A stretch of 64,000 nt of DNA from Saccharum officinarum (lineage: Eukaryota > Streptophyta > Magnoliopsida > Poales > Poaceae). The notes under the pieces are model-generated. The model made no database searches and was not told the origin of the DNA. It was given only the letters and a program-made list of their open reading frames with translations. This document shows, in pieces, positions 1 through 11,970 of this stretch. The translations under genes and the position numbers were made by a program. The stretch spans positions 40,035,335 through 40,099,334 of the forward strand of contig CM036191.1 in NCBI GenBank assembly GCA_020631735.1, in the 5' to 3' direction. How positions within the stretch are numbered: the first letter of the stretch is position 1; each line of letters starts with the position of its first letter.

Positions 1-640
1 CTATGCTAATTTTGGATAGTTTTTAGCTTGCTAATAATTAGACTTTGGTAGCCGAACAGGTTCTTATCCTACTACAATTTTTTAAAAAAAAAATCGTGCA
101 ATTAGAAATCCTCAAAATTCAGTCGCCAGTATTAGTTTGACTATTGAAAACCTAGTGTGGTACAGGTGCATTTATTCTCGAGCCAGGTGTACATGGTTTT
201 CCTTTTGCTTTTAGAGTTCGGGCCAATTTTGGGGTGTCTGGATCTGGTTTGGTCTGAATTACTGGGGACTAGCCGAACGTACTTTTCTGGTGTAAGTGGA
301 GTATATTTATTAAGAAATTCCGAGAAAATGGCCACCAGCGCGATGCTCACAGGTGTGGAGCAATCGCTTGAGCTCATCAGCCAAATCTACCAGCCATTCG
401 GTAGTATTTTTCTCTCATAACAAATCAGCGAACAGTACTTTCAGCCAAGTGAACAGGGCGCATAATAGCGTCACGGTTCACGGGTTATTAACCCGCTCCA
501 CACCTTGTTCAATCCAGGAAAAAAAATACCCCACTCCACATAAACACCTCCTAATATTTTTTCGCAACCGTGCCATTAAGAGGAATTAGAAGCGCACTAC
601 AAGTTACCCACTCATTGTTAAACACCTCCTAATAATATAA
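1..640. other. Non-coding AT-rich flank with short repeat remnants
   Basis: I see no supported gene here. Short stretches around 48-60, 270-285 and 415-460 carry the GCCGAAC and AACAGTA words that recur elsewhere in the window (about 1834 and 9379). They look like termini of old DNA transposons, but I cannot define an intact element. The small open frames here lack exon-like boundaries. Confidence 0.4.
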
Positions 641-1145
641 CTATATAAGCAACTAAAAGAGCCTGTGGTACAGATTACAGAATTCATATCTCTCCTCTCC
701 ATATATTTGATTTCTCCAGCTTCGGATAGGATAGAAAGAGAGGTGGCGGGCTGGCCCATGCAGACTGGAGCCGAGAAAACGAGAGCATGAGCGCGTGGAG
801 TGGACCAGCGGAGGAAACGCGAGCGCCCAGAGTGGGCCGGCTGGCCCATGCGGACGGGAGAGGAGACTACTGGGTCGGCGAGGCGCACAACGCCGCCGTC
901 GCCACCTCCTCGCCGCCTTCCTCATGGGGCGCGCTGGACGTGGCGGTTGCTGTGTTCCGAGGAGCTCTGCCGCCTTGCTTCCTCTGCCGACCGCGGCTCC
1001 TGCGATCACGGAGATTGACCCTTCTGCTGCATTCGCCCCTTCATGGATGAAGGCGACCGTGACCGACCGTTCTGCTTCATACGCCCCTTCATCGAGGACC
1101 ATGGCGGCCGATCTCTCCACGCCACCACGCCACCAGCGCTTAAGG
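641..1145 (+). promoter_or_regulatory. TATA-like box followed by a GC-rich island, possible lost or alternative 5' part of copy A
   Basis: A TATA-like word (CTATATAAGC) lies at 641-650 and is followed by a GC-rich block to about 1140. The block contains an ATG in good context at 1101 (GACCATGGCGG) and a GT donor-like site at 1145 (AAG/GTATAC). This resembles a grass promoter plus first exon. However, the short frame from 1101 does not join the 2081 exon in the frame used by the duplicated gene, so I do not assign it as exon 1. It shows no clear similarity to exon 1 of copy B. Confidence 0.35.
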
Positions 1146-1439
1146 TATACATGTTCGGTAAATAGATTCTCCGATTCTGGGATGGGCATAACTGAACAAA
1201 CAGCTCTCAGGTTGGTTTGGTGGATGCACATTAGTCAATCTAATGATGGTCATAGGGGAGTTGTAGCATCTAGTACACATATTTGAATTGTATGAGTCAC
1301 AGTAATTGCCTATCAAAATCAGATCAGGGTGCATGTGGGTACAAGCGTAGTATCCAGTGATTATTTAGCTGACTGGGTAGGTTGAGTGGCTGTTTTACCA
1401 ACAGATGAGGCTCTGGAGAATTGGTGTTGAAATGTCACC

Positions 1440-4400
1440 GTTTGTGGGCCTGCCTTTTAGGTTGACATCAGAATAGATGTGAAGTTAGATACTAGTGTCC
1501 ATTTTAACTTTTATCAGAATAGAGGTTGACATCAGAATAGACTGTATCTAACTTATGCATTCAGAGCAGGTGAAACTTGATTCCTTAGTGTGTTTTGGTG
1601 TTGGTTTTATTCCCAATCTTGATGTGTGGTGCTACATTTAATTACTGATTTAATATTATAAATTTCACCTTTTGTAGGTTCTTAGAATTAGGGTCATACA
1701 TTTTTTTTATTGCTGGGTTGTTAGAAATAGGGTCATATTTTTTTATTGCCGGGTTCTTAAAATTAGGGCCATACATTTTTTTTTATTGCTGCAATGCTGC
1801 ATCCTGGAGCTTTTACAGTGCCCTTCCTGCACAGCCGAACGTATCTCAAAATATATTATCACCAGCTGACCCTTTAGGCAACTAGTGATGTTCATATGAA
1901 CTGATATTTTGGCATTTTATTTGTTTATTTATGTCATTCTGTAGTGCTCATAAATCATAGTTATCCTGGTCGAGATTGTTTTGCATCAATTCACTAGTGA
2001 AAAGGTAGTGTTTGAGCAAACAGCAAACAATGGTGCGGGTGTATTTGGAACTAATTTATTACTGTCTTCTATATGTACAGAACGTTTGCCTCTCTACTGC
2101 CTCCCACATTGCCTCATCAGCGCGGGCAGCGTTGGTTCCCCTTGGCTCACGGCCGTTCACATCAGCGGTGGCGACCCCAGCGCCACCTCAGCCACCTTCT
2201 GAACTTAGCCCAAGAGTAAGCTTTGCATGCCTCAATATAATATCTTTGCATGTCTGTATGATAATCCTCCATTACACCTTATGTAGCATAGTGTATAGCT
2301 ATTGGCTATTTTTGCCCCCCCCCCCAACAACCCACCCACAGTTGCATTGATTTGTGTTATTGCTTTACAGAGTGTTCCGTATCTTATTGACCTTTTGGAT
2401 GGAATGGTGTTAGGTACCAATGAAGAACTCATGTTTAGAAAAGCATTCAATGAGAAATTTCCTCGTTTCAAGGTTTCATTCCGAACTTCTATTTTTAGGT
2501 AGTATTCCAAACTTCTATTCAAGCAATCAAGCGTTCAATCAAAATTATGAATATTTTTTTTCCTTTTATAATTTTAGGTAGCTGATATCATGAACCACCT
2601 CAAGAGTGAAGACTTTACCATTGAGGAGTGGTGCTTTATGCTTAAGATAATTCACTCTAAACTAGGTCAGAACAAAGAGCTTGCCGAGCTGCTTTTGCAA
2701 GAGGTAGTTGTGAATGAAACTGAACTCACTTTGTTAAATACAAATCTCTATAGCTCACGTTTTTGTTGACTTGGCTTGTGTAAAAAACTGTTAGGACATA
2801 AATCTATCTTCCACAAACGATGAGACAATGAGGAATCCTGTGCTGGCAAGAGTGGAGACTAAGGTTGACATCCTCATAAAGAAGGTTGATGAAGGCAATT
2901 ATGATATTCTGAAGTGTGTGCGTGTCTCAAACAAGGGCGAGTGGGGAACTGTTGCGATTTTTGGAAAGAAACTGTAAGACTTGTCAACTGCCTGTCTTAT
3001 TTCAGTTGATTTTACTGTTGTATTGACACAAGTATCTTTACAGAGATCTCACTAAACTTGAATTTGTAAGGAAACTGATTGGAATCATAACGGGAGTCTA
3101 GGTAAGAAAAGCTAAGACATATGATGCACTTTTAATGTTCCTGCTCAGATTGTGATTTGAGTACTAATCATGTGTCAAATTAATTGAAGTTTGTGATCTC
3201 ATTTATGTCAATTCAGTGGTGACAATACCTCCAGCGTTTTTTATGAAATCTGAAATACTTTACAGGACATGACCCTGGACTTCCCACCTGGACATGACAA
3301 GGGTGGTGTCCACGAGGAGTTTAGCTTTGACCACAGTTTTGCGGTTTTTTTTTCCTGGCAAGTTACAGAATGTAATCTGAACTTAGGACAAGAAACGAAT
3401 TTAAGGTGGAGAGGAACGTAGGATGGTTTGGCGGTTTGGCCACAGTTGGCACCACTGGATGACATGTCTTTCATATAAATGCTTTGTGGCTTAGTCATAA
3501 CTCTTGAGCTGCGAAAGTCTACATATTGTGAGAGTATCTGGGTAATAGGTGCCATTCCGGCATGATTTGTCTAGATATTGTTGTTCTCTTGACTGTAGAT
3601 TCGTGGGTTTGAACTGAATGATGATGGTTCTTAATATCTGCACTTCCTTAATATCTGCACTTCCTTAATGATGGTTTGAACTGAATGTATGGGCTTTTAG
3701 CTTGTTACTTCTTAAACCTTGAATCCATGCTTTAGTCTTGCTGTGGAGTGATGATTACTGGATTATATATCTAACAAAGTCAGGCAATACCATATTTTTT
3801 TGAGTTTCGCCTTGTATAGCTCAAATATATTTTTTTAGTTTCACCATGGTCCACCTGAGTGGTTAGGATCAGATTAGGCAATTCATAGTTGGGTATACAA
3901 TGGACAATTTTGTCTTAGTTGTTCCGGTAACTAATACGCATGACTGGATGTGGTTTTTTGATGATGACTCGATTATAGCCAGTCCAAAATTTGGTGTGTG
4001 ACCACCTGTTATAGCTACATGTTACTATGCATTTAGGACTGGAGTGTGTGTATTGCAAGAATGCAAGATGCCTCATTTTCTCATATACTCCACTTATGTA
4101 AAGTTGTAAACATCTTTTTACTAACCATGATGCTCCAGTTTCTGAATTACCAATAGCTTATGTTCTTGCTGATTGCAAAAGGCAAGTGTACTGTATTTAA
4201 ATCTTTATACCTGCTTATGGATTTTGGAAGAGGTTGCTACAGGCTGTTGTTAGATGAAATGAAGGCACATGAGAGTGTTTATATACCCAAGTGGTTGAGG
4301 CTAACTACTACTATTTCTGCTCTCAAATTGATGTTTTACCTGTAGCCAGCTTCTGTTTTTTTTTAAAAAAAAACTTTTTATGCACTTCTCCTTAACATCA

Positions 4401-5470
4401 GTGTCATCACTCATCAGCACTACCTTAACATATTTTCAGCCAGTGTCAATCAAGTCTAATGCTGAAACTATTACAAAGTGCTCCTGATGTCTTAGTTGTA
4501 GATCACCTCTTTACAATCTTGTAGTACTTCTAATTCAAAACTAGAAGTCCTAGCATTTTAGCTTGAAGGTTCAATACTTTTTAGCTAATAATTGTATAAT
4601 ATTGTTTTCCTACCTATACACATCACTGTGAATTATGTGCTGTGTAACTTCAGAAATCAAATTAATTACTTTGTGAGAAATATGTATTTCTTTTTGGAGA
4701 AAATGTTTTGTGCATATTGTTGTCATGGTATACTCCAAAGGTAGCTTTGTGAATGGAGTCTCCAGGTTCTCCATTTAACAAATCTGAGTATCAATGAGAA
4801 AAGGTCCAGGATGCTCTGAGCAGCCAGCACGTCTCCTCTGATGATGTCTCAGCATGTTTTATAAGTACTCTTGTGCCTGGTTTTTAGGCCTTAATAACAT
4901 GGAGATGAACTAGTAAACCTAATGCCTGTAGCGGTAGTATTAGCTATCCTACTGGAGATCATGTACTTGTGATATTATTGATAGATTATCAGTTAAGTTG
5001 CTACTGGGTCTCAATTTTATTTGAGTTCTTGTGTTGCTTTTTCCTACTCTTGTACTCTGATCCATCACAATGGTATCCAGTGCCTCGGTTTCCTTCTGCC
5101 CCTCAAATTTTTAGACAGGTTCGACCCACGAATCGTCACCTGCATAAATCCCAATTTGTTGGAGATAGCGGTTCCAAATAGAGTCCGTCACATAACGCCG
5201 ACTCACCGTGACTGGAAGCGGGTCGGTGGGCTCCTCCGCGTTCTCCTCCGTGACAGCGAAGTGGGAAGCGGGCGTGGAGGCGCCGGCAGAGCCGCACCGC
5301 CCCCGCCGCAGCCCTGCTGCCTGCTGCACAGCTGCAATCTGCACGCTAGTGCAGCAAGTAGTTTTTGAGTGCCGTGCAAAATTCGCCGCTCAGTTCTTCC
5401 TCAATTTGGTACCAAATTTACAGGTTTTTAGTCAAATTAGAGTCCTTGCAACTTCTAAACGGTGTTGATT
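1440..5470. repeat. Segmental duplication, copy A
   Basis: Nearly the whole stretch aligns with 17385-22510: the intron near 1446-1580, all exons from 2134 to 3101, and about 2.3 kb of downstream non-coding DNA. Copy A has about 550 extra bases (about 1586-2133) just before the VPLGSRPF-coding exon part and a small extra piece near 4437-4490. It lacks the three large insertions seen in copy B. The region 3102-5200 holds no gene that I can support. The short frames at 3241-3555 (minus) and 4160-4345 (plus) also occur in copy B, as expected from DNA duplication rather than from coding constraint. Confidence 0.85.
2081..3101 (+). CDS. Unrecognised gene, copy A (last five exons; 5' end unresolved)
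   Basis: Five exons join in one open frame: 2081-2215, 2371-2472, 2578-2703, 2795-2973 and 3044-3101. Each is bounded by AG acceptors and GT donors, and the frame ends at TAG 3099-3101. Phases agree at every junction, giving 199 residues from the first listed exon. The protein has no family I recognise. Visible parts are a Pro-rich link (VATPAPPQPPSELSPR), a helical stretch (LIDLLDGMVLGTNEEL, then VADIMNHLKSEDFTIEEWCFMLKIIHSKLG) and a Lys/Leu-rich C-terminus (LDLTKLEFVRKLIGIITGV). The same exon set is intact in copy B at 17525-18409, with amino-acid differences but no stops in either copy. The start codon and first exon are not settled, since the long Ala/Ser-rich first exon of copy B has no obvious match upstream. 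Copy A may be a 5'-truncated duplicate or may use another first exon. Function is unknown. Confidence 0.6.
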
Positions 5471-5479
5471 TTGATCCCT

Positions 5480-5762
5480 GTCATTAAACAAGATTGGTAG
5501 ACCTTTTTGTATAAGTGAAAAAATTCTTTGATGACATGGGACCTCAGGATCTGTTATGAGCTCTGAACTTCAGCAGCTCAGCTGATGCTTGCCGATGCAA
5601 CTTATAATTTGCTTTTACAAAAGCAAGACATGATCTCTTATATCGAACCTATATGTGATCATGAAACCCAATTTGATACCGCATCTTTTGACCACTACCT
5701 TGATCCCAAACACGATGAAAACAATTTGACGAACCAACACCCCCCCCCCCTCTTTCGGATCC
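5480..5762. other. Non-coding spacer with a poly-C tract
   Basis: This follows the end of the duplicated block. A 60-codon open frame (5585-5767, plus) runs through an odd acidic peptide but has no supporting splice or start context, and I do not call it a gene. A run of C at about 5740-5750 precedes the LTR-like sequence. Confidence 0.3.
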
Positions 5763-6017
5763 TGTAACACCCACAGTAAGCCCAGTAACACCTGCAGCTT
5801 GTGTTAGCTTCTTGAGTATGAAAGGGTCCAGATGTAAGTGTATGAAGAGAATACATTAAAAGTCAATGCTCTGTACTGAAGGGAAAGAGAAGATATTCAG
5901 AAACAAGTAATCGTGTAAAAGAGCCAGTGCTCCTCCTGTATCGAGATCCCTCTGGTTTTTTCCTCTGGTTATACTCACGTCGGTGATTCGATCTCGTCGC
6001 CGGCAACGGGTGTGACA
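5763..6017 (+). repeat. LTR-like sequence of a gypsy-type element
   Basis: The segment starts TGTAACACCC and ends GGGTGTGACA, an inverted terminal repeat with one mismatch, and is 255 bases long. It is followed within about 130 bases by a gag-like coding scrap in the same direction, as expected for a 5' LTR. I do not see a convincing primer-binding site, and no second LTR lies nearby. Confidence 0.55.
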
Positions 6018-6069
6018 GGTCCTTGGTAACGCCAACAAGGTACTACAAATCACTCACCCAACACTTCCC

Positions 6070-6262
6070 AGCCTGAGGAAAATCCAATACCAAGACATCA
6101 TCCACCACCATACCACACCTATCTCTCAAATCAACAGCAAATGGTAGCTCGAGGTCCTAAAATCCATTTTCCTGAGTTTGATGGCACCGATCCAGAAGGA
6201 TGGATAGGAAATCAGAGAAGTATTTTGAAATGATTGATGTTCCAACAGAGGATAGAGTTTGA
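6070..6262 (+). pseudogene. Gag fragment of a gypsy-type retrotransposon
   Basis: A Gln/Pro/His-rich lead (QPEENPIPRHHPPPYHTYL) runs into MVARGPKIHFPEFDGTDPEGW, the typical start of the capsid region of plant gypsy Gag proteins (PEFDGxDPxxW). Just after the Trp the frame shifts. The next frame continues with KSEKYFEMIDVPTEDRV, the usual continuation. Homology ends near 6262. This is a broken remnant of the element whose LTR lies at 5763-6017. Confidence 0.65.
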
Positions 6263-6659
6263 CTGCAATAGTTGCCAGGCCAGAGCCCAGGCTCATGTCT
6301 GCTCTGCACGTTATTGGTTGTGTTTTGCTGAAGCCCTGTTGGCATAGCTGCATACATCAAATTAGCTTAGCTTTGATATGTGTATGTCCAAATCTCTTAG
6401 GGCACCGAGGTGTTAGAATGTAATTGATTGGTGAAAGTTGTTCTGCTAGCAGCAGCTACTTTTAAGACGCGTTTTTAGGACTCCCGTGTTGTTCTACCGA
6501 ACTGGAGTGACAACTTTGTGCTCTCCACTTTGTACTATTGTCATTTAATTGAAAAAAAATGCAGATATCGTGTTTAAGCTCTTGCGGATCAACTTCATTC
6601 TACTACCCTTGACAACGCTCCTGCCTTGACAGATATGACATCAATCAACTTGTTGCAGA

Positions 6660-6990
6660 GCTGTTGAGACGCACTTGCAGACATTCTCTCACTTGAAGAA
6701 TGAGGTAGTGAGATGTTACTTGGAGAACTGGTACCTGAATTTCTGTTGCTTTCTGTTTCAAGTTCTGAACTTTCTACTTGTTGCAGATGCCATACATGCT
6801 AAACTGGTTTGGCTGGTGCACATGGGATGCATTTTACATCAATCTTACAAATCTCACGCATTTTCACCAATAATGGTTCCTATCATATTATAAGTATACT
6901 CTGACCCCTACTTACATTTCCTTTATTTTCAGGCTTGGAAAAGGTGGAGTTTTTATCATGAGTGACAATGGATGTCATTATGGATCATGT
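6660..6990 (+). pseudogene. Fragment of a raffinose synthase / alkaline alpha-galactosidase family gene (GH36-like)
   Basis: Three exon-like pieces appear in order. The piece at 6660-6704 encodes AVETHLQTFSHLKNE and ends at a GT donor. The piece starting at 6787, after TTGCAG, encodes MPYMLNWFGWCTWDAFYINLT. The piece starting at 6933, after TTTTCAG, encodes a decayed LGKGGVFIMSDNG. The FGWCTWDAFY block is a hallmark of plant raffinose synthase, stachyose synthase and seed-imbibition (alkaline alpha-galactosidase) proteins, and the other two pieces fall where that family has its HLxTFxHRE and KGGxxPxFxIIDDGWQ segments. Exon phases fit, but the second piece runs into TAA after about 27 codons and the third has lost the IIDDGWQ consensus. 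Nothing upstream or downstream restores the about 750-residue protein, so this is a gene fragment, perhaps captured by a mobile element. Confidence 0.7.
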
Positions 6991-8665
6991 GGGAATTGCA
7001 TGCTTATTTGATAACTCAGGCAAGTAAGCAGACTAAATATATTACACTTTACCACTCGTACTTATTTTCTGTACAAAATGCAAGGAGTTTCAGTTCAGAT
7101 TCTGTACTTTGCCTGTTCTGTCTATTAGCTTTGCCTATTATGTCTATTAGCTTTGCAAACAGGACTGAAGTTTGTGAAATGATGTTAGATTTCAGTCAGG
7201 ATTTATTATATCACGATTATATATGTTTTGATATTTTTCTAATTTGTTGCTGTTTATATCTTATTGGTTGATTGCTACTCAGAGTGTGTTCTACTGCCAT
7301 TGCCATGTTAGGTGCTGCCATTGCCATTCTTGCCATTTTCAGTGCTCAGATAACTTGGCTGTTTGAGCATTTCCATGTTGTTGTGCTTTTCCAGTATCGA
7401 TTCAAATTGTCATTATCTTCTGAACTCGGGAAAGAAAGGAATTTATATGAGAACAAAGGTAGTTAGATTTTTATGCTTCCACTTTTCGTCTTGCCTTTTA
7501 TTGCCGCAAATTATTAGTGCGCTAATGCATTCTACAGATTTCAGAAAGCAAACAAGAGGTGCTGTCCATATCTAGGCATGATGATCTTTTCAATTATGTT
7601 TCTTTTCAAATTGGGTTTCAGTTAGGTCCTCTAGGTCCTATTGCTGACACTTCATTATCATCTCTTTCAGTTCCCAATCCTATGTGGAGGTGCTTTTGAA
7701 ATTTGTTGATCTTTTTAAAAATTTTACTTTGTTGCTCATTGAGATCTGACCTTGATGGCAATAATCTAGGGTAGCAGTGCACACAAAACTATGCTTTATG
7801 TCAAGTTTAGTATGTGCAAGTACAGATATCATGCCCTGTTAGGTTCATGGATGATGGAACATTATTAGCTCTGAATATATGCAATAGCCAATATAGTTAA
7901 GATTCAAGAAAAGATCCATGCTACGAGTTTCAGGCTTTGTTCCGTCCCCTCAAAATGTTCAGTCCATTTTAAAGATGTGGTTCTGTAAGTAGTTTATCAA
8001 ATTGAATTCAATGTATGTTTCCTACTACGATTTTGTTATACCATTTATACTAATTTTTTTGGCAATCAATTTATGGCTTTGATTCTTGCATTTGTGATAC
8101 AGGCTAAACTTGTGCATAATTAGATGGATGCAGTGTGATACTTTTCAGAGGCACTATCCTGCATATGGTCTATTTCTTTGTTTCCAAATTTTACATGTTG
8201 AATACTTCTGTAATGTCTAAAGGCACTTGTAAGCTTGTTGATTTTTTTTTATTTTTGCAAAGATATCGGTTTGATACTTTTCAGAGGGGAGTGCAGAAGG
8301 CGATGGATCACATGGACGCCGCGCTCGGAGAGAGGTGAGCTGCCCGGCCGCCGGCCGGGATGCCCCCTCGCCGGATCCGGCGAGAGGAGGCCGAGCAGGC
8401 TTGCGACTTGCGAGGAGAAGGGAGGTTGGGCGAGAGTGGGACCCGTGGACGGGTCCTGGCACTGGGGACTCGAACGACCGATCTCGAAGGGGCCCACCTG
8501 TCGGCGCCATTCAACTGGCTAACTGACATTGACAACTGAGTGGTATGGACTACGGAGTGCCAGAGTGTGCGGGTCTACGCCTCTGCGGGATGGTGTGCGA
8601 CACTTAATTTTCCCCGAACAAGAGCTCGCACGCTGCAATTTTTATATAGGGTGAGTTTTTTATAC
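6991..8665. other. Non-coding region with a lone exon-like piece
   Basis: The region is mostly AT-rich intron-like sequence. Near 8264-8335 an exon-like piece follows a polypyrimidine-AAG stretch and reads YRFDTFQRGVQKAMDHMDAALGER before a GTGAGC donor-like site, after which GC-rich sequence begins. It could be a last scrap of a degraded gene. I cannot name it or join it to other exons. Confidence 0.35.
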
Positions 8666-9002
8666 TCCGGGAGTTACTCCTATCTTTAAAAAATCGCATT
8701 GTATATGAATACATATTTATTTATCACCTTAAGTATGTTTACATACTTATTTTAAGATACTCTAAATCTTACTACGTAAAAAAATTTAGTAGAGCCTATA
8801 CTTTTTAATATATTACTAAAATGCCACTACTGTAGTATATAAAATAAGTATAACCATATACTCTACGTGTACTTGCATACTTGACATACATACTACCATA
8901 AATGGCATAGTATGATCATATACTTCGTGTACATATACTTCATTAGGTCATATATACTCTAAATCTAGAGATATAAACATGGAAGTAACTGCTCCCTGGG
9001 AA
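8666..9002. mobile_element. MITE-like AT-rich inverted-repeat element
   Basis: The left end CTCCGGGAGTTACTCC and the right end GGAAGTAACTGCTCCCTGGG are imperfect inverted copies flanking about 300 bases of very AT-rich sequence with many TATAC/GTATA words. No coding frame is present. The TSD is unclear, so the superfamily is unassigned. Confidence 0.5.
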
Positions 9003-10654
9003 TAGGAATATATATTACTATATAGTACGGAGTAGAATATAAAGTATACAAGTAGGAGAGTTAAATAGCACTACGGTACAACTATTTTGTGTACAGTGGG
9101 GACGACTGAAGTCGAGAAACAGAGTATCGTGACCAAAGGTGGTAAGGTAACCTTTCTGGTCCAGTAGACTGTTGAAATGCCACCACATGTGTTCCAAAGC
9201 CCGGGGCACAACAAAAGTGCATTGGCAATGCCAACAAACCTCTAAGTACGTCTTCTTCTGTCCTAGCAACAACAAAAAAAAATCTCTTCTCTACTTGTAT
9301 GTGATGGTCATGTTTGCTTGAACTATACTTTTCAACGAAGAAACAATATTTTTCTCACAGTAAATTAGCATCAACAGCCAGCCGAACAAGGCCGAAGCAT
9401 GCAGACGATTCCCAGACAGGCACGGGGCCACGTCATCAGACTTTGTTGGCCCTCTAATGCAGCCCTTGCAAGATGTTGACTGGCTAAGTCCATCTCTTGC
9501 AACCGGGTTCCAGAGCCATCGCCCATCCACCGTCGCTCAAACCAAAATACAACACACGCGTCGCTGCCTCCACCCGTCCACTGTCGCTTAAGGTACCCGT
9601 AGAACTGAAGCCACCGAGGTGTAGGAGAAAAGCTCTCCTCGCTCTGCTTCACCCGGAGCCATGGGTCCCCACCTCGTCTCCCTCTCCTATGGTCCTATGT
9701 CCCCGAGGCTGATTCATTCCGGCTAACCGCCTCCATCCTCCAAAGCATGATGGTAGCTACCTTGGTGTCGTTGGCTCCTCAGCGGCTTAGTGGTCGCCTC
9801 TGCCATGAATATCACATCCTTGCTCCTGCTCCTACAGCTCACTGCCACGTGGTCCAGCCGCCGATCAACGCTCGAGCCTCGAGGAGAGCCCACTCCTACA
9901 CCTCTCCAACCTGTCACGCCTCCCATCTCCTCCCGAGTCAGCGCGTTGCTTAAACGATGGTTTTGTAGGTTGCGGCCCGGCCAGCAAAGCCAGAAAGCAG
10001 GAGCGCCCCCAAGTCCGTCGTTGGCTAATTCACGGCAGCGGCAGTGGACCACAGACCTTCCTCGCCCATTGCGACAGCAAGTAGATGCTAAGCTTATTGA
10101 GTAGAAGACGGGGCGGGGCCACCAGCCCACCACAACAGCTGTTGTGCGCGCGAGGGCAGGTTGTACTTAGTACTAGCTCTCGGTCTCGGCGGCACCCAGC
10201 GCGGACACGCCCTGTGCCGCTGACCCGTTGTGCGCGCACCAGATCTTGTCGTTGCCGTGCGACACGCGCTTCTCTCCTGACCTTGGGCGCCTGGCCAACG
10301 TTGCGGTGATTCTGCTGTCGTGCATGGACACTAGGCAGTGTCGATAGGTGAGCAGCGTGGACGCACTGCCGCGCCACCTGTGGTGTATTGATTCGTGGGG
10401 CCTCGTATAACCTTCTCGTGCTCTGTAGCGGACGTATTGGTGGTGGGGCGTGGCACCCGGTAAACGTGATGTTGACGGGTCACGACGCGCGCAAGGTCCC
10501 TAGCGGCACACCAGTCCTTCGTTGACCGCCCGCGCACGAAAGTGATCCGTGCTATCGAGTTTCCGTCCAGCGCCACATGCAGTTGCCACATTTGTCTGAT
10601 GCATCACATCCACGTAGCTCTGTCTCTGCGGGTGGCACTGCCTTGGGTCCTGCT
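9003..10654. other. Non-coding, becoming GC-rich; no supported gene
   Basis: Open frames on both strands overlap one another through 9490-10650, as happens in GC-rich non-coding DNA. No splice-consistent gene or recognisable domain was found. The CAGCCGAACAAGGCC word at about 9378 is a repeat end seen elsewhere. Confidence 0.4.
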
Positions 10655-11970
10655 GGCGCCTGGACGTCTAGACGTTGGCCCCCCATCCGAACGCTCGTGC
10701 CTGTCCGCCCGCTGCTATAATTAGCCGCCCGCATGCCCTCTGATAGGATGAAATTAGCCTGGCCTGCATGCCCCTGCCCGCACAGCCGTGCCTGTGCTTA
10801 CTGCGCGCTTTGCTTGGGTTCCGCACCCATGCCTTTGCCGCTGCATGCTCCTTCGCGCTTCACTTCACTTCCCTTCCCTTCCGCGCTGCGCGTCATGCCC
10901 TTGCATGCAAGTGGGAGACCACCCACTCCCGTGTCTCGTTTGCTGATGCATGCTTTGCTACCTTTTCGTGCTGCGCGCCCATGCCCGTGCATGCAAGTGT
11001 TGACCACTCACGCCCGCTTGGCTTCCCTGCACACGCCTACTCCCCGCGTGTGCTAATGAATCAAAGCCCTTGCTACAACATCCGTTTGAAACAAATGAAA
11101 CATATGAAACCAACATAATTATATAGCCACTGCAACATACGTCTGAAACAGCTGAAATATTTAAAACATACACTTGCAACATACGTGTACAACCATCGCA
11201 ACATTTGCAAATATCCAAATGAAACACTCCACATGTGCCCGCTCCCCGCGCCTACTAATGAAAACACTTCCATCATTAAGCACTTGCTGCAACACACGTC
11301 TGAAACATATGTGTATAACCATTGCAACATATGCAACATACGTCTGAAACAGCTGAAACATTTGAAACATACACTTGCAACATATGTGTATAACCATTGC
11401 AACATATGCAACATTAAGATAAAACACTTGCAACATACGTCTGAAACAACTGAAACATTTGAAACATACACTTGCAACATACAGTATAATCATTGCAACA
11501 TATGCAACATTCAAATAAAGCACTTGCAACATACGTCTGAAACAGCTAAAACATACACTCGCAACATACGTGTACAACCATTACAACATATGCAACATCG
11601 ACGCTCTTGGTTGCATGGCCACCCTCTCTTTCTCTGTGCGAACTGGCCACACAGGAGCATTAAACCAGGCATGCAGATGCGGCCCCCACGGTCCTCTCGT
11701 GAACTCCCGGCGCCCCTCCTTTCTCTTTGGTCACAGCGCACATCCGGTCCTTCTCTCTTAGTCACAACACATGCAGCTGCCCCGGCGCCCCTCCTTCTCT
11801 TTGGTCACAGCGCACATCCGGTCCTTCTCTCTATGGTAGCGAAGCATGCAGAGAAAGAAGCATGTAGCAGCATACGGGACAGATGCTGCACGCCCATGAG
11901 TGGAACCACCCTGCGTCCATTTATGCATGCAGCCGGTCTATCTCTGCTCAGAGCGCAGTGGCTGCACGTG
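10655..11970. mobile_element. TGCAAC-repeat element, locus 1
   Basis: GC-rich flanks (10655-11050 and 11600-11970) enclose an AT-rich array in which GCAACATA and TGAAACA words alternate. Both flanks contain CATGC-rich sequence. The same arrangement recurs at 23904-25035 (opposite orientation) and at 59580-61150, suggesting one family of non-autonomous DNA element. GGACGTC-like words near 10663 resemble possible ends. The right end here is cut by the Sirevirus fragment at about 11971. The long frames on both strands are products of the repeat. Confidence 0.55.
11056..11600 (+). repeat. TGCAAC tandem array (about 97-base period)
   Basis: The phrase GCAACATACGTCTGAAACA recurs at about 11333, 11430 and 11526, giving a period of 96-97 bases. 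Each unit contains ACACTTGCAACAT and AACCATTGCAACATATGC. Earlier units around 11090-11310 are more diverged. Confidence 0.75.

Noticed and set aside
4160..4345. 61-codon frame conserved at 19454-19636
   Set aside because: It lies in recently duplicated non-coding DNA; similarity reflects duplication and the frame lacks exon signals.
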